53,660 nt of DNA from an uncultured Bacteroidales bacterium (lineage in GTDB: Bacteria > Bacteroidota > Bacteroidia > Bacteroidales > P3). Positions 18,082-26,822 of this stretch are shown in pieces. The notes beneath the pieces were generated by a model that was not told the DNA's origin, made no database searches, and saw only the letters and a program-made list of their open reading frames with translations. The position numbers were made by a program, and so were the translations under genes. Location of the stretch: NCBI GenBank assembly GCA_905236645.1, contig CAJOMZ010000002.1:1-53660 (forward strand), given 5' to 3'. The first letter of the stretch is position 1. Every line of letters begins with the position of its first letter.

Positions 18082-18510
18082 CTAACAACTAATGGTCTTT
18101 AACAGCTCCAGGGATTCGTTTTCCTTCTGTCGCATCAGAGCAGCATCGGCATCAGACTTGTCTTTGAATCCCAATAAATGAAGCACACCGTGAATAACGA
18201 CCCTATGAAGCTCCTCTTCAAAAGCCACAGAAAACAGCTCTGCATTCTCCCCTACCCTATCAATGCTTATCATAATGTCTCCAGACACAGAATCGCCCTC
18301 GACAGTATCAAAAGTAATAATGTCTGTATATGTGTCGTGATTCAGAAATTTCACATTTGCATCGTGAACATATTCGTCCGAGCAGAAGAGGTAGTTGATT
18401 TTACCAACGTGCATAGAGTGATTCTTTATCACTTGAGCAATCCACTTTTTCAAGAGTGGTTCATCTTTGAGTGAAAAATCTATATCGGCATTTGAAAAGT
18501 AGATAGCCAT
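18082..18510 (-). CDS. ybeY: rRNA maturation endoribonuclease YbeY
   Basis: 142 aa from the ATG at 18510 ([14 protein letters not shown]). An in-frame TTG 21 bp upstream adds nothing family-like. The catalytic signature is [16 protein letters not shown], giving two zinc-ligand histidines of the H-G-x-L-H-L-x-G motif; the usual third histidine (GYDH) is replaced by FKDK, a variation seen in Bacteroidota. TDIITFDT and [10 protein letters not shown] are also conserved. YbeY acts in 16S rRNA 3'-end maturation and ribosome quality control. On the minus strand between the RsbW-like gene and mnmG. Confidence 0.92.
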   Translation of the reverse strand: MAIYFSNADIDFSLKDEPLLKKWIAQVIKNHSMHVGKINYLFCSDEYVHDANVKFLNHDTYTDIITFDTVEGDSVSGDIMISIDRVGENAELFSVAFEEELHRVVIHGVLHLLGFKDKSDADAALMRQKENESLELLKTISC

Positions 18511-18702
18511 AGTATAAAACGATGAAATCAAATATTAGACAAGCAATCCTGTACAGGATACAAATCAAGGCAACAAACTGATTCTATGCAAGATAAACCC
18601 ATAAATAAACTATTATTCCTCAATTTCCGCGAAGTAAAAAAGCTTGGACAGGGAAACTCTACAGGCAAACGAAAGGAAAAAAGGGAAACAGATGGTGACG
18701 GA

Positions 18703-19158
18703 CTACGCATAGACAGTCTTCGGCGCATAATAGTTTCGCAAAGTCATAATCCGCTCCAAGGCACGGGTTGTCTCAATACCATTGATGATAAAATCGAGTC
18801 GAACCGTACTGCCGCCATTTTGAAAACTCAAACCATCGGAAAGAGTTTTCATCAAGAACAGGCCAGTGCCTCTACCCTCTTGGGCTGGGATGGAGCCATA
18901 ACAAGAATAGTCAAACCCCTTCCCCTCGTCGGAGACGGAAAAATACACACCGCCCTTGCAGAGATCACTTTCAATTGTTACATCCTTGCTGACAACACAG
19001 TTGTTGCCGTGTACAATAGCATTTTCGACAGCTTGGAGCAGCGACATAGAGATAGTACCGGCATAATTGTTGATGTTATAAGTATCACAAACGGCACTTA
19101 CAAAACGTTCAACCTCTATCAGATTGTTAATATCAGACTGTATAACAAGCTTTTCCAT
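18703..19158 (-). CDS. RsbW-like anti-sigma/serine kinase ATPase domain protein
   Basis: 151 aa, single HATPase_c_2 domain. Seen: SLLQAVENAIVHGN, the N-box helix; FSVSDEGKGFDY, the G1 box; and GRGTGLFLMKTLSDGLSF, the G2 region. Such proteins phosphorylate anti-anti-sigma (STAS) partners and sequester sigma factors in Gram-positives. In Bacteroidota their partners are not known and no STAS gene lies nearby. I take the ATG at 19158 because the longer version begins with TTG only about 10 nt after the expected transcription start. It heads a probable transcript toward ybeY and mnmG. Confidence 0.88.
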   Translation of the reverse strand: MEKLVIQSDINNLIEVERFVSAVCDTYNINNYAGTISMSLLQAVENAIVHGNNCVVSKDVTIESDLCKGGVYFSVSDEGKGFDYSCYGSIPAQEGRGTGLFLMKTLSDGLSFQNGGSTVRLDFIINGIETTRALERIMTLRNYYAPKTVYA

Positions 19159-19185
19159 AGAAAAATTCAAATACTATCTCAACTA

Positions 19186-19216
19186 CAAAGATACATCATT
19201 TTTTTGAAACACCAAA
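19186..19216 (-). promoter_or_regulatory. Promoter of the RsbW-like gene
   Basis: On the minus strand TTTG (19213-19216), a 19-nt spacer and TATCTTTG (19186-19193) match the Bacteroidota consensus exactly. Expected transcript start is about 20 nt before the ATG at 19158. Confidence 0.75.
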
Positions 19217-19330
19217 CATATTTCAAAAAATTTCATAAATTGTTGAACTCCTACTACGTAGAAGCAGCCAGGGTAAAACGTAGGAAATGTCGGTAAAACA
19301 GAGCCGGAATGGGGTAGGAGAGGGGGCGAA

Positions 19331-22300
19331 TCAGAACTTGAAGAAATAGTCGTTGACCTTGTTCTTGTAGTAGTTATTCAGCGCCGGAGGAGTGGTGTGG
19401 AACAGTTCCATATTCTTCTCCTGCAGTTTCTTGTACTGCTCGAGGTCACCTTGCGACGGCTGGTAGACATCCTTTCCTTCAGTACTTTCACGTCGATCCT
19501 CCTTTTCGCGTTCCATTTCAGCCTTTTCGTGCTGCAACAAGCGCGTCATAATCTGCTGCTGACGCTGTATGGTTTGATGAGTAATAGTCTTGTTAACAAG
19601 GTCTGCCTCAGTCTGTTCCATCTGACGCATAATATCCTCGACCTCCTTTGCCAGCTTGCTGTTACCACCGCTTTGGTTCTTCATTTCCTGCCCATACTCC
19701 TGCATCATACGGCGTATCTGCTCCTGTTGTGCAGCCATTTTAGCGAACTCAGAACTCATCGAATTGCGCTCGCCAATCTTAGTGCGACCAGGCTTATTGC
19801 CCTGTTTCTCGAGTTCTTTTTTAAGCGACTGCATCTGCTTGTTAAGCTCCTCCTGCATCTGTCGCATCGACTTGGGCGAAGGCTTGCCCGACCCCGGGTT
19901 TTGACACTGGCCACCCTTCATTTTCATACCAGGACGCTTGCAACTTCCCTGCTTCTTTTGTTGCTGATTCTGACGCATTTGGTTCTGCATCTGGTCAAGA
20001 GATTCGGCAAGAACGAGCGACAAATTGTTCAGCGACGTCATAGAATACTGCATACTCTTCGACGGCGTTGTGTTGTGGATACTACCATAAATCGATTGGT
20101 TGTACTGCAGAAGGGCCGACATCGACTTGGCGATGTTTGAATTAACTTCAGCCAGTTCCTTGTTGACAACAGCAGCCACGGCAACCTGCCTCTTCGCCAA
20201 GGCTCGCAACGAATCCTCCACATTGCGGAAATCGTCCTTCAACCTGTTTTGATCAAAAATAATCTGCTGATACTTAGGGTCCTGTACATTCACTGTTCCA
20301 AGAACAGAAATGAGCGATTCCTGGTTGAAAGAGAGCTGCACAAGGTTCTTGAGCAAAAGGCGTATTTGCTCCGAGTCTTCCGCAAGCTCCTGCTGCTCAA
20401 TGTCCATCTGGGCCTGAGCCAGCTGCTCCGACAGCTGGTGCAATTCGTCAGCCGCCGACTTTTGCGACTTGGATGCGTCCTTTTTCTTGCCCTTCTGAAG
20501 GCTGTTTTCGGCCTCTTGCTGCTTCTGTTCTATCTGGTTCTGAAGCTCCTTGTCGGCCTTGAAATCCGACGGACTGTCGAGCGATTTGTAATCCTTTTCT
20601 ATCTGCTCAATATCCTTTTTCAACTGCTGAAACTGCTCCGACAGCTGTTGCTGCTCCGACAACTGCTGCTTCGAATCATCCTGTTTCTTAGATAGTTCCT
20701 CCTGCTTCTTAGCCAAATCCTCAGCCTTGTTGACAGCTTGCTCCACTTTCTTCTCCAACTCCAGTCGCTTCATCAGCTCAATATTCTGGTCAAGCTGCTT
20801 CTCAAGGTCCTCGTTCTTCAACTTCATATTCTCCAGCTCTTCCTGCACCTTCTTCTTGTCGACCTCGTCCATCAGCCGGTCCATCTCCTTCATTAACTCC
20901 TTGATTTCATCGCTCATAACCTCATCAAACAGACGATCGAGCTCTTTCTGCTTCTCCATCAAGTGCTCGCTCTGGTCGCGGAACTTCTCTTCCAGGCGCT
21001 GGTTCTCCTTCATCTGCTGGCGCATCTGCTGCAGCTGGTTGCGCACCTCCTCCTGCTTCTTTTTGAGCTCCTCTATCTGCTTCTTATCTTGCCACGTAAG
21101 TTCCTTCTTGTCAACAAGTTTACGCATCATATCATTAATCTCGTCCTGCAACTTCCTGAGTTCAGAAACCGACAAATCCGCCTGCTTGTTAATCTCAGAT
21201 GTCGACGAGCGTAAAATATGGTCAATCTCCTCTTCTGTAGGCACTTGTATCTCGAACGACTGCGACTGGGTCGACTTCGCCCCATTGATGCCGTCGTTGT
21301 CCCACACCTCAAAGTAGTATTTGACGTGGTCGCCGGGATTGAGCGCAACCTGCGAGAGGTCGCACGAATAATAGAATTCCTGCGATGCGTCGCGCGTAAT
21401 GGCAACCGGCACACGCTCTGTCGACCTGAGCGATGTGTCGGACACGTTGGTCTTCACCACCACGAATTCAAGCTTCGAGAAGCCGTAGTCATCCTTAATC
21501 TGCCCTTTAAAGAACTGTCGCTCAGGCATTAGCGAATCGCTCATCTGCATAACCGCTATCATAGGGTAGGCGTCGTCGATGACTGACACCGCATAGGCGA
21601 GCGTGTCGGAAACAATACGGCTGTTGTTGACGAAGAAAGCGTATGAAAACGAGCTCATTGCCCTTACCGCAGCCGAAGTGCGGCCGTTGTCGTTGGGCAA
21701 AAGTACGCGGGGATTGTCCTCCGTCAGAAACACCAGCGAATCGGCATCGCGCGTCTGGAAAACCCACTCGATCCGCGTGCCCTTCGGTACCGTCAAATCG
21801 CCTTCATTCTGCAGTGTTTCGGCCTCCTTGCCGGTGTAAGCAGGGTAGGAGAGGCGCGCCTGGTAGTGCACCACCGCCGGACGCGGCAAAACCTCGAGCC
21901 TATAGACCTTCGACACGACGCCGACGGCCGAAAACTGCAACTCGTGCGAGCGCTGGATATTCTTGAAAAGATAACTGAAATGCGTATTGTCAAGCTTCCG
22001 CATACGGTAGCTGACCCCGTCGACAAGGATGGCCACGTCGTTCGGAATCTCGTCGCCATCAACCGTCACATTGACCGTGAAATCCTCCTGCTGCGAAGCC
22101 GACAAGTCGCTGTTTTCCAAAACAAAGGCAAAGGGCGCAGGCTTCTCGTAGAAGGTAGAATGCTTTATCAGGCGCTTTGACGGCTCGGTGATGAACGACG
22201 GCGCCACAATCAGCGCAACAACCAGGAAAAGCAACGGCACCGCCACATACTTCACATATCTCACATTGCCGCGCAGGTCGATGGCCTTGAGGAAAGGCAC

Positions 22301-22717
22301 TGGCGACAGTTGCGCCGACTTCTGGTCTATCGACGCCAGCAGCAGCTCGCTGTCCGACGCCTCCCCCATCTGTTGCAACTGCAAGAGGTTCAGCAGTTTG
22401 TCACTCACCTCGGGGAAATAGTCGCCTATTATCTTCGCCGCCGTCTCGTACGAGATGCACTTGCCAAGCCGCATCATTTTAAGCAGAGGGACAACTACAT
22501 AGATGCCCAAAATCGCGGCAATGGCAGCGATAAACGACCAGAACAGGACCGTCCTGACACCGATGCCGAACCAGCCGAAATGCTCAAGCACAACTACCGC
22601 TATATAAAGCAGCAAAATGCCCGCCGCAGCAAGCAACAGGCCCTTTATAAGCCTGTTCTTGTAGTACTTGCGGATGAAAGCATCCAGCCTGCCTATTATG
22701 TTGCCCTGCGATGACAC
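19331..22717 (-). CDS. DUF4175 family giant coiled-coil membrane protein
   Basis: 1128 aa from a GTG at 22717, giving VSSQGNIIGRLDAFIRKYY; the open frame extends 38 codons further up, but that part is not family-like. Three hydrophobic spans lie near residues 25-45, 55-80 and 160-180. A beta-rich region with PAVVHYQARLSYPAYTG and YYFEVWDNDGINGAKS resembles extracellular immunoglobulin-like modules. Then come about 600 residues of nearly continuous coiled coil rich in Q, E and K, a basic Gly-rich patch around PGMKMKGGQCQNPGSGK, and a final proline-containing tail. DUF4175 proteins are conserved in Bacteroidota and their function is unknown; a structural envelope role is plausible. Separated from the RsbW-like gene by about 170 bp that contain the latter's promoter. 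Confidence 0.85.
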   Translation of the reverse strand: MSSQGNIIGRLDAFIRKYYKNRLIKGLLLAAAGILLLYIAVVVLEHFGWFGIGVRTVLFWSFIAAIAAILGIYVVVPLLKMMRLGKCISYETAAKIIGDYFPEVSDKLLNLLQLQQMGEASDSELLLASIDQKSAQLSPVPFLKAIDLRGNVRYVKYVAVPLLFLVVALIVAPSFITEPSKRLIKHSTFYEKPAPFAFVLENSDLSASQQEDFTVNVTVDGDEIPNDVAILVDGVSYRMRKLDNTHFSYLFKNIQRSHELQFSAVGVVSKVYRLEVLPRPAVVHYQARLSYPAYTGKEAETLQNEGDLTVPKGTRIEWVFQTRDADSLVFLTEDNPRVLLPNDNGRTSAAVRAMSSFSYAFFVNNSRIVSDTLAYAVSVIDDAYPMIAVMQMSDSLMPERQFFKGQIKDDYGFSKLEFVVVKTNVSDTSLRSTERVPVAITRDASQEFYYSCDLSQVALNPGDHVKYYFEVWDNDGINGAKSTQSQSFEIQVPTEEEIDHILRSSTSEINKQADLSVSELRKLQDEINDMMRKLVDKKELTWQDKKQIEELKKKQEEVRNQLQQMRQQMKENQRLEEKFRDQSEHLMEKQKELDRLFDEVMSDEIKELMKEMDRLMDEVDKKKVQEELENMKLKNEDLEKQLDQNIELMKRLELEKKVEQAVNKAEDLAKKQEELSKKQDDSKQQLSEQQQLSEQFQQLKKDIEQIEKDYKSLDSPSDFKADKELQNQIEQKQQEAENSLQKGKKKDASKSQKSAADELHQLSEQLAQAQMDIEQQELAEDSEQIRLLLKNLVQLSFNQESLISVLGTVNVQDPKYQQIIFDQNRLKDDFRNVEDSLRALAKRQVAVAAVVNKELAEVNSNIAKSMSALLQYNQSIYGSIHNTTPSKSMQYSMTSLNNLSLVLAESLDQMQNQMRQNQQQKKQGSCKRPGMKMKGGQCQNPGSGKPSPKSMRQMQEELNKQMQSLKKELEKQGNKPGRTKIGERNSMSSEFAKMAAQQEQIRRMMQEYGQEMKNQSGGNSKLAKEVEDIMRQMEQTEADLVNKTITHQTIQRQQQIMTRLLQHEKAEMEREKEDRRESTEGKDVYQPSQGDLEQYKKLQEKNMELFHTTPPALNNYYKNKVNDYFFKF

Positions 22718-22930
22718 AAAACACAATTTTAGGATGGGATAACGACAAAGTATGAAAAATATTGTTCCAAATAAAAATATGATTTTTTTTGGACCCAAAC
22801 AGGCGGTACGGCCAACCTCGAAAGGACACAAAACGCCCCCTGAAATCGGTGAAAATGATAAATTTGTTGAAAACTAACGACCATTGCGCACAACAAGCTG
22901 AACATCAAGCGATAACAGACATAACAGACA

Positions 22931-23095
22931 AGTTTTGAAAGGGTCGGAAAAGGGCCAAAAATGCACTTTACCAACTCCCTGATTTCCAGGTACCAAATTC
23001 CTACCAAAGTTTACTCAAAGTTTTACCAAAGTTTAGTCAAAGTTCACTCGAGTAGAATTTGGTAGGAATTTATCAAAAAGTCGGGTAAAATTTAG
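22931..23095 (+). repeat. Dispersed intergenic repeat, copy 2
   Basis: Same elements as copies 1 and 3: GGGCCAAAAA opening, core TGATTTCCAGGTACCAAATT, tandem TACCAAAGTTT-like units, closing GTAGAATTTGGTAGGAATTT. The arms AAATTCCTACC (22995-23005) and GGTAGGAATTT (23061-23071) are perfect inverted repeats, so a single strand can fold. Located in the divergent gap between the DUF4175 gene and the SDR gene. The remainder of this 533-bp gap has no gene. Confidence 0.78.
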
Positions 23096-23197
23096 TATGG
23101 CGGATGTGCAGTTTCGGGGCGGCGCATCCGGCAGCAAGGGTGGGGTTGCACACCGCGTGGCGGACACGTCGACTTTTGGTGTGGTCGGGGAAAAAAA

Positions 23198-23229
23198 TTT
23201 GGCTGTTCCGCAAAAAGTTTATATCTTTG
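23198..23229 (+). promoter_or_regulatory. Promoter of the SDR gene
   Basis: TTTG at 23198-23201, a 20-nt spacer and TATCTTTG at 23222-23229, about 21 bp before the ATG. Confidence 0.75.
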
Positions 23230-23250
23230 CAAATCGAAACAATTGAAAAA

Positions 23251-24051
23251 ATGGGCAAAGTAGTATTGATTACCGGTGCCTCGTCGGGCTTTGGCAAGGC
23301 GACGGCCGAAAGACTTGCTGCGAAAGGCTACACCGTTTACGGCACCAGCCGCAACGAGGTGCAGCACAACGACATACACTTCATCGTAATGGATGTTCGC
23401 GACCGCGAGGCGGTGGCGCGCGGCATAGAACGCATTGTCGAAGAGCAGGGCAGGATAGACGTGGTTGTGAACAATGCCGGAATGGGCATCGGCGGCTCGC
23501 TGGAGATGGCCACCAGCGAGGAAATCGAGCTGCAGATGGGCACCAACTTCCGCGGATGCGTCAACGTGTGCCAGGCGGTTCTGCCGGTGATGCGAGGGCA
23601 GGGGAGAGGCCAAATCATCAACCTCAGCTCCATCGGCGGCGTTATGGGCCTGCCGTACCAAGGCTTCTATTCGGCCTCCAAGTTCGCTATCGAGGGTTTC
23701 ACCGAGGCTTTGGCGGCCGAAGTCAGGGGTTTCGGCATCCGCGTCTCAATGGTGGAACCCGGCGATTTTGCCACCAACTTCACGGCGCGGCGCAAGAACT
23801 CCGAACTGACGGCAAAAAACGCCGCCTACGGCGCCAGTTTCGCCCGCTCCCTGGAACTTATCGAGAAGGAGGAGAACGGCGGCCTACGGCCCGAAAAACT
23901 GGCCAAAACGATAGAGAAAATCATCTGCAGCCGCCGGCCGCGTCTGCGCTATGTGGTTGCCAACCTCGAACAGAGACTCTCGGTGCTGCTGAAACGCATC
24001 ATTCCAGGCAACTGGATGGTAGGGATTTTAAGGAGCTATTATAAAGTGTAA
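23251..24051 (+). CDS. Short-chain dehydrogenase/reductase
   Basis: 266 aa starting MGKVVLITGASSGFGKA. The start is set by the promoter 21 bp upstream; the frame is open before it, but that sequence overlaps the promoter. Classical SDR features: TGASSGFG cofactor loop, NNAGMG, the catalytic Ser in NLSSIGGVMG, and Y-x-x-x-K in FYSASKFAIEGFTEALAAEV, followed by VSMVEPGDFATNF. A basic residue after the first strand (YGTSRNEV) hints at NADPH preference. The C-terminal extension KRIIPGNWMVGILRSYYKV is hydrophobic and may touch a membrane. Substrate unknown; keto-lipid reduction is possible but unproven. Followed after 18 bp by a small Cys-rich protein. Confidence 0.9.
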   Translation: MGKVVLITGASSGFGKATAERLAAKGYTVYGTSRNEVQHNDIHFIVMDVRDREAVARGIERIVEEQGRIDVVVNNAGMGIGGSLEMATSEEIELQMGTNFRGCVNVCQAVLPVMRGQGRGQIINLSSIGGVMGLPYQGFYSASKFAIEGFTEALAAEVRGFGIRVSMVEPGDFATNFTARRKNSELTAKNAAYGASFARSLELIEKEENGGLRPEKLAKTIEKIICSRRPRLRYVVANLEQRLSVLLKRIIPGNWMVGILRSYYKV

Positions 24052-24069
24052 CCTCTAACAATCAACAAG

Positions 24070-24444
24070 ATGAGAAGCAATGGTAAAGACATCTGCAAAC
24101 AGCTGAAGGATATCCGTCAACAGATTGCTTGCGAGAACAACATTCCCTTTGAGGAGCACGAATGCCACTACGACGGCCCTTGCGAGGGTACCTGTCCACG
24201 ATGCGACGCAGAGCTGCAGTATCTTGAAAAAGAGCTTGGGCGCCGCGGCAAACTGAGCAAGGCCGCGCTTGTGGCCGGTTTGACCTTGAGCCTTGCCACC
24301 TCAGCCTGCACCACAGAAGGCAAAATAGAGCCGGAACCACTTGAAGGAGACCCATTTATCACCGAGGACACCACACAACGCCAGAATACAGAAACAGCCT
24401 CGTCCGACAACGAGGCTATTGGTATTGATTTGGAAGAGACCTAA
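24070..24444 (+). CDS. Small Cys-rich protein with internal hydrophobic, lipobox-like segment
   Basis: 124 aa. The N-terminal 50 residues carry six cysteines (C9, C21, C32, C38, C42, C45), including CEGTCPRC, which suggests a metal-binding knuckle. One hydrophobic stretch (about 64-80) ends in LATSAC, which reads like a lipobox, followed by an acidic, disordered-looking tail. This N-terminal Cys pattern before a membrane segment recurs in small Bacteroidales proteins of unknown function. Whether the segment is a membrane span or a cleaved signal is unclear; a 63-residue charged region before a lipobox would be unusual. Probably cotranscribed with the SDR. Confidence 0.75.
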   Translation: MRSNGKDICKQLKDIRQQIACENNIPFEEHECHYDGPCEGTCPRCDAELQYLEKELGRRGKLSKAALVAGLTLSLATSACTTEGKIEPEPLEGDPFITEDTTQRQNTETASSDNEAIGIDLEET

Positions 24445-24452
24445 TTATATCT

Positions 24453-24472
24453 CCTTGCCGATAACGGCAAGG
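24453..24472. terminator. Hairpin between convergent genes
   Basis: CCTTGCCG / CGGCAAGG with an ATAA loop. Sits between the ends of the Cys-rich gene and the accessory operon and can serve both strands, though the T runs are short. Confidence 0.55.
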
Positions 24473-24487
24473 TTCTGACTTGGGAAA

Positions 24488-25354
24488 CTAATCACATTTT
24501 CCCATCTCTCTTAAAAATGCCAGAACGCGAGGACATTCCCCGATTTGCTGCACAAAACAAGCATTCGGGAAACCGTCTATTTGGTACCATCCATTACTGG
24601 TTTTGAATGTAATTGTCATTGCGTACGAAATATAAAGCCAATCCATTAAACGCTCGTTAGGTATAGTCAGTCTTTTGGTTCCATTTTCCACTTCTGACGA
24701 ATCGACGATTAATTCGTATTCATAAAGGACGTCAATCGGATTATTGTCATAGTCGTACACAGCAATTTTTATTTCGTCCATTGTCATATCGACATTATTA
24801 TTTAAAACAATAACCGTGGACAGCAATGAATCATCTTGCGATTTACTCACATTTATTATAGCGTATCTGTCGAGAGCATCCCACGACCTGGCATACATAG
24901 GATATAACATCGTATCACCTTCCTGGTCGCTTTTCGTATTCCACTTGAATCCTAACTGCATAATATCGATGGCGCAACTGCAATGTAATAATCTTACATC
25001 GCGCATTGACAAGCCCGAAAAGTTGCGTGCTGTGGCCTGCATCAGATAGAAAAACAGGAACGAGGTGTCATTGGACATTGCCGACTCAATATTGGACCTC
25101 ATCTGGCATATCGGGCCTTTCAGTTCATCTTCACCTACGGTGCTGCCTTCGACAAGACGATACACCGAATCAATCTGATCGATTATAGCCAACTGGCTGT
25201 CGTTGAAATGCCACTCCTTTGCCATATATCGCAGATTATCCGGCCAAAGAGAAAGCTCATTATTTTCTGTGGACCTGCTTCGCACACTGCTGCAAGACAC
25301 AAAATTAAAAGCAAGCGTAGTAATTACTATTATTAATCTGATACTAACTTTCAT
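24488..25354 (-). CDS. Accessory-operon lipoprotein, unknown function
   Basis: 288 aa. Signal sequence KVSIRLIIVITTLAFNFVSC ends in a lipobox-like VSC, then a serine-rich linker; the rest is soluble with no repeats. I recognise no domain. The visible pattern suggests an alpha-helical first half (WHFNDSQLAIIDQIDSVYRL) and a beta-rich second half. It is the last gene of a minus-strand AT-rich operon and its start overlaps the preceding gene by 11 bp. Probably faces the periplasm or the surface. Confidence 0.75.
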   Translation of the reverse strand: MKVSIRLIIVITTLAFNFVSCSSVRSRSTENNELSLWPDNLRYMAKEWHFNDSQLAIIDQIDSVYRLVEGSTVGEDELKGPICQMRSNIESAMSNDTSFLFFYLMQATARNFSGLSMRDVRLLHCSCAIDIMQLGFKWNTKSDQEGDTMLYPMYARSWDALDRYAIINVSKSQDDSLLSTVIVLNNNVDMTMDEIKIAVYDYDNNPIDVLYEYELIVDSSEVENGTKRLTIPNERLMDWLYISYAMTITFKTSNGWYQIDGFPNACFVQQIGECPRVLAFLREMGKCD

Positions 25355-25538
25355 TATCCCATTTTTTTTGATCCTTTTGTTGTTTTTGCTTTTGCTTGCT
25401 CAGGTGCAAAAGATACAAGCCCAGTACAACAAACGTTATACCACCAAAATTAGATTCCCCTCCTTCTACCGCAACAACAAATGCACCCACGGCACTTAAT
25501 CCTCCAAAAACAACAAGTATCCAACCCCACACTTTCAT
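25344..25538 (-). CDS. 64-aa two-span membrane protein
   Basis: Two hydrophobic segments (about residues 3-22 and 31-46) joined by a short acidic loop (EGGES), then a very basic, Gln/Lys-rich tail (HLSKQKQKQQKDQKK). No known domain. It overlaps the preceding stop by 4 bp and the next gene by 11 bp, so it is embedded in the operon. Such mini-membrane proteins are seen in toxin, immunity and envelope-stress systems, but nothing here identifies one. Confidence 0.7.
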   Translation of the reverse strand: MKVWGWILVVFGGLSAVGAFVVAVEGGESNFGGITFVVLGLYLLHLSKQKQKQQKDQKKWDNES

Positions 25539-25735
25539 TTGCTCTCATCTCCTTGTGCATTAGTGAATGTTGGAGTATTATTCTTTTTACTGCAAGCTGC
25601 AATAATCCATCCAATAATACCCAGAAACAATCCTAAAACTGCTCCCCAAGCACTACCTATTTGACGGTTGTTTCCTATCCAAGCGCCTATACCGGCACGG
25701 ATAATCAGTGCAAAAATTATACCAATTCCTTCCAT
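25535..25735 (-). CDS. 66-aa Gly-rich membrane protein
   Basis: Residues 3-20 and 28-48 are hydrophobic with spaced glycines (GIGIIFALIIRAGIGAWIG; AVLGLFLGIIGWIIAAC), ending in a polar tail. Small-xxx-small spacing suits tight helix packing. It lies 4 bp after the J-like gene and overlaps the 64-aa gene. Unknown function. Confidence 0.7.
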   Translation of the reverse strand: MEGIGIIFALIIRAGIGAWIGNNRQIGSAWGAVLGLFLGIIGWIIAACSKKNNTPTFTNAQGDESK

Positions 25736-25739
25736 TATT

Positions 25740-26147
25740 TTATATTTTAATGTTAAGTTTTTCTTTTGCTTCGTTTTTTAGGGACTCCAGCGCTTTTACA
25801 CTATATCTGCTTTCTGTAACACGAGTGGAAATATTATTTGCAATAGCCATTTTATTTTCGTCTGGAGCATAACGGTCAGGATGGCAGAGCCTTATTAGTT
25901 GATTGTATAATTCTTCAGCATTAAATGAACTGTTCAAAACGTCAGCAAAATCTATTTCACCCTCTGCCTTCACCTTCTCTTTTATGTTTTGTTTTTTTAT
26001 ATTAGAGCTGTTTGTTTTAGAAACCAGTAAAATAAATATTAAAACAGCTTCTATAAGGGCGATAATCATCCAAATGTCAACCCCTGAATATGGAGTATTT
26101 ACAGATGAAACAGTGTCGCTTATTGCTTGAATTGTGTCTTTATTCAT
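25740..26147 (-). CDS. Membrane-anchored protein with J-domain-like HPD motif
   Basis: 135 aa. One transmembrane span (about residues 23-43), a basic linker, then a C-terminal domain of about 70 residues: AEELYNQLIRLCHPDRYAPDENK with HPD at 89-91, followed by a long helix. Helix II ending in HPD is the hallmark of J-domains, which stimulate DnaK-type ATPases. The helix before HPD here (LYNQLIRLCHPD) matches the Y-x-x-L-x-x-x-x-H-P-D spacing. No Gly/Phe or zinc domains. I infer an Hsp70 co-chaperone tethered to the inner membrane. It overlaps the preceding gene by 8 bp. Confidence 0.78.
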   Translation of the reverse strand: MNKDTIQAISDTVSSVNTPYSGVDIWMIIALIEAVLIFILLVSKTNSSNIKKQNIKEKVKAEGEIDFADVLNSSFNAEELYNQLIRLCHPDRYAPDENKMAIANNISTRVTESRYSVKALESLKNEAKEKLNIKI

Positions 26148-26550
26148 TTTGACTTCCTCCTATCATAATAAAATCGTGTAATTGCCAACGGCAACCGTAG
26201 CTGCCGACGTCACAATGTATTTCAAGGGTATCAACCCCCAAAACAACCATTCTTCTAACCAAAATGTTATCTGCAAGGACAACAGAACCAATATTGACAA
26301 TGTCTTGCTTGGACAACTGCCGTCCTGACATTGCCTTTATACGAAACCCACTACCTCCTATTATATTGGAAAATTGATGCCTATAGGGTTTGTACCCTCT
26401 TGAAGTGTTAGCCTGCAATAGTACTGGCGTGATTCCACTCACAAATGAATCTTTAGCCGCCTTGTTGAAACTGCGAATTAGTTTTGTTCGGTCGCTGCGA
26501 TCCTCAAACCACCCAACGACTTTGTTCCACATATTAGATATAATTGCCAT
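26140..26550 (-). CDS. 136-aa conserved accessory protein, unknown function
   Basis: Soluble, no signal peptide. The first 30 residues form an amphipathic or basic helix (NMWNKVVGWFEDRSDRTKLI), followed by mixed sequence with GSGFRIKAMSGRQLSKQDI and IHCDVGSYGCRWQLHDF. I do not recognise the domain, although the pattern reads like a compact alpha/beta fold conserved in Bacteroidales. It sits directly before the J-like gene with an 8-bp overlap, so a functional link (client or partner) is possible. Confidence 0.72.
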   Translation of the reverse strand: MAIISNMWNKVVGWFEDRSDRTKLIRSFNKAAKDSFVSGITPVLLQANTSRGYKPYRHQFSNIIGGSGFRIKAMSGRQLSKQDIVNIGSVVLADNILVRRMVVLGVDTLEIHCDVGSYGCRWQLHDFIMIGGSQNE

Positions 26551-26568
26551 ATAAACTATATTTATTAT

Positions 26569-26736
26569 TTAAATGTTTAAAATTGCCCCAATAATAGCAC
26601 AAATAGCTATTACGATTCCTATCTGAAAAGCACATCCTAACAATTCTCCACCCATAAAAGCCAAGCAGCCTAAAGCCTCCTTTTTCTTGTCTACATACTC
26701 AAAAACCTCAGCTTTCTTTTCTATTTCATCATCCAT
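26569..26736 (-). CDS. 55-aa single-span membrane protein
   Basis: A short frame read directly from the sequence. A charged N-terminus (MDDEIEKKAEVFEYVDKKKE) precedes a long hydrophobic stretch with small residues (from about residue 22 to the end, IGIVIAICAIIGAILNI). It lies 18 bp before the 136-aa gene in the operon. Its layout (acidic/basic head, C-terminal span) parallels the neighbouring remnant at 26.76-26.93 kb. Confidence 0.6.
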   Translation of the reverse strand: MDDEIEKKAEVFEYVDKKKEALGCLAFMGGELLGCAFQIGIVIAICAIIGAILNI

Positions 26737-26822
26737 ACAATATTATTTTTTCTAAATGACCCCTTCTGAAGTTAAGACTGCAAGAATAATTCCAACAACC
26801 AAAATCAAACAGGTAATGAAGA

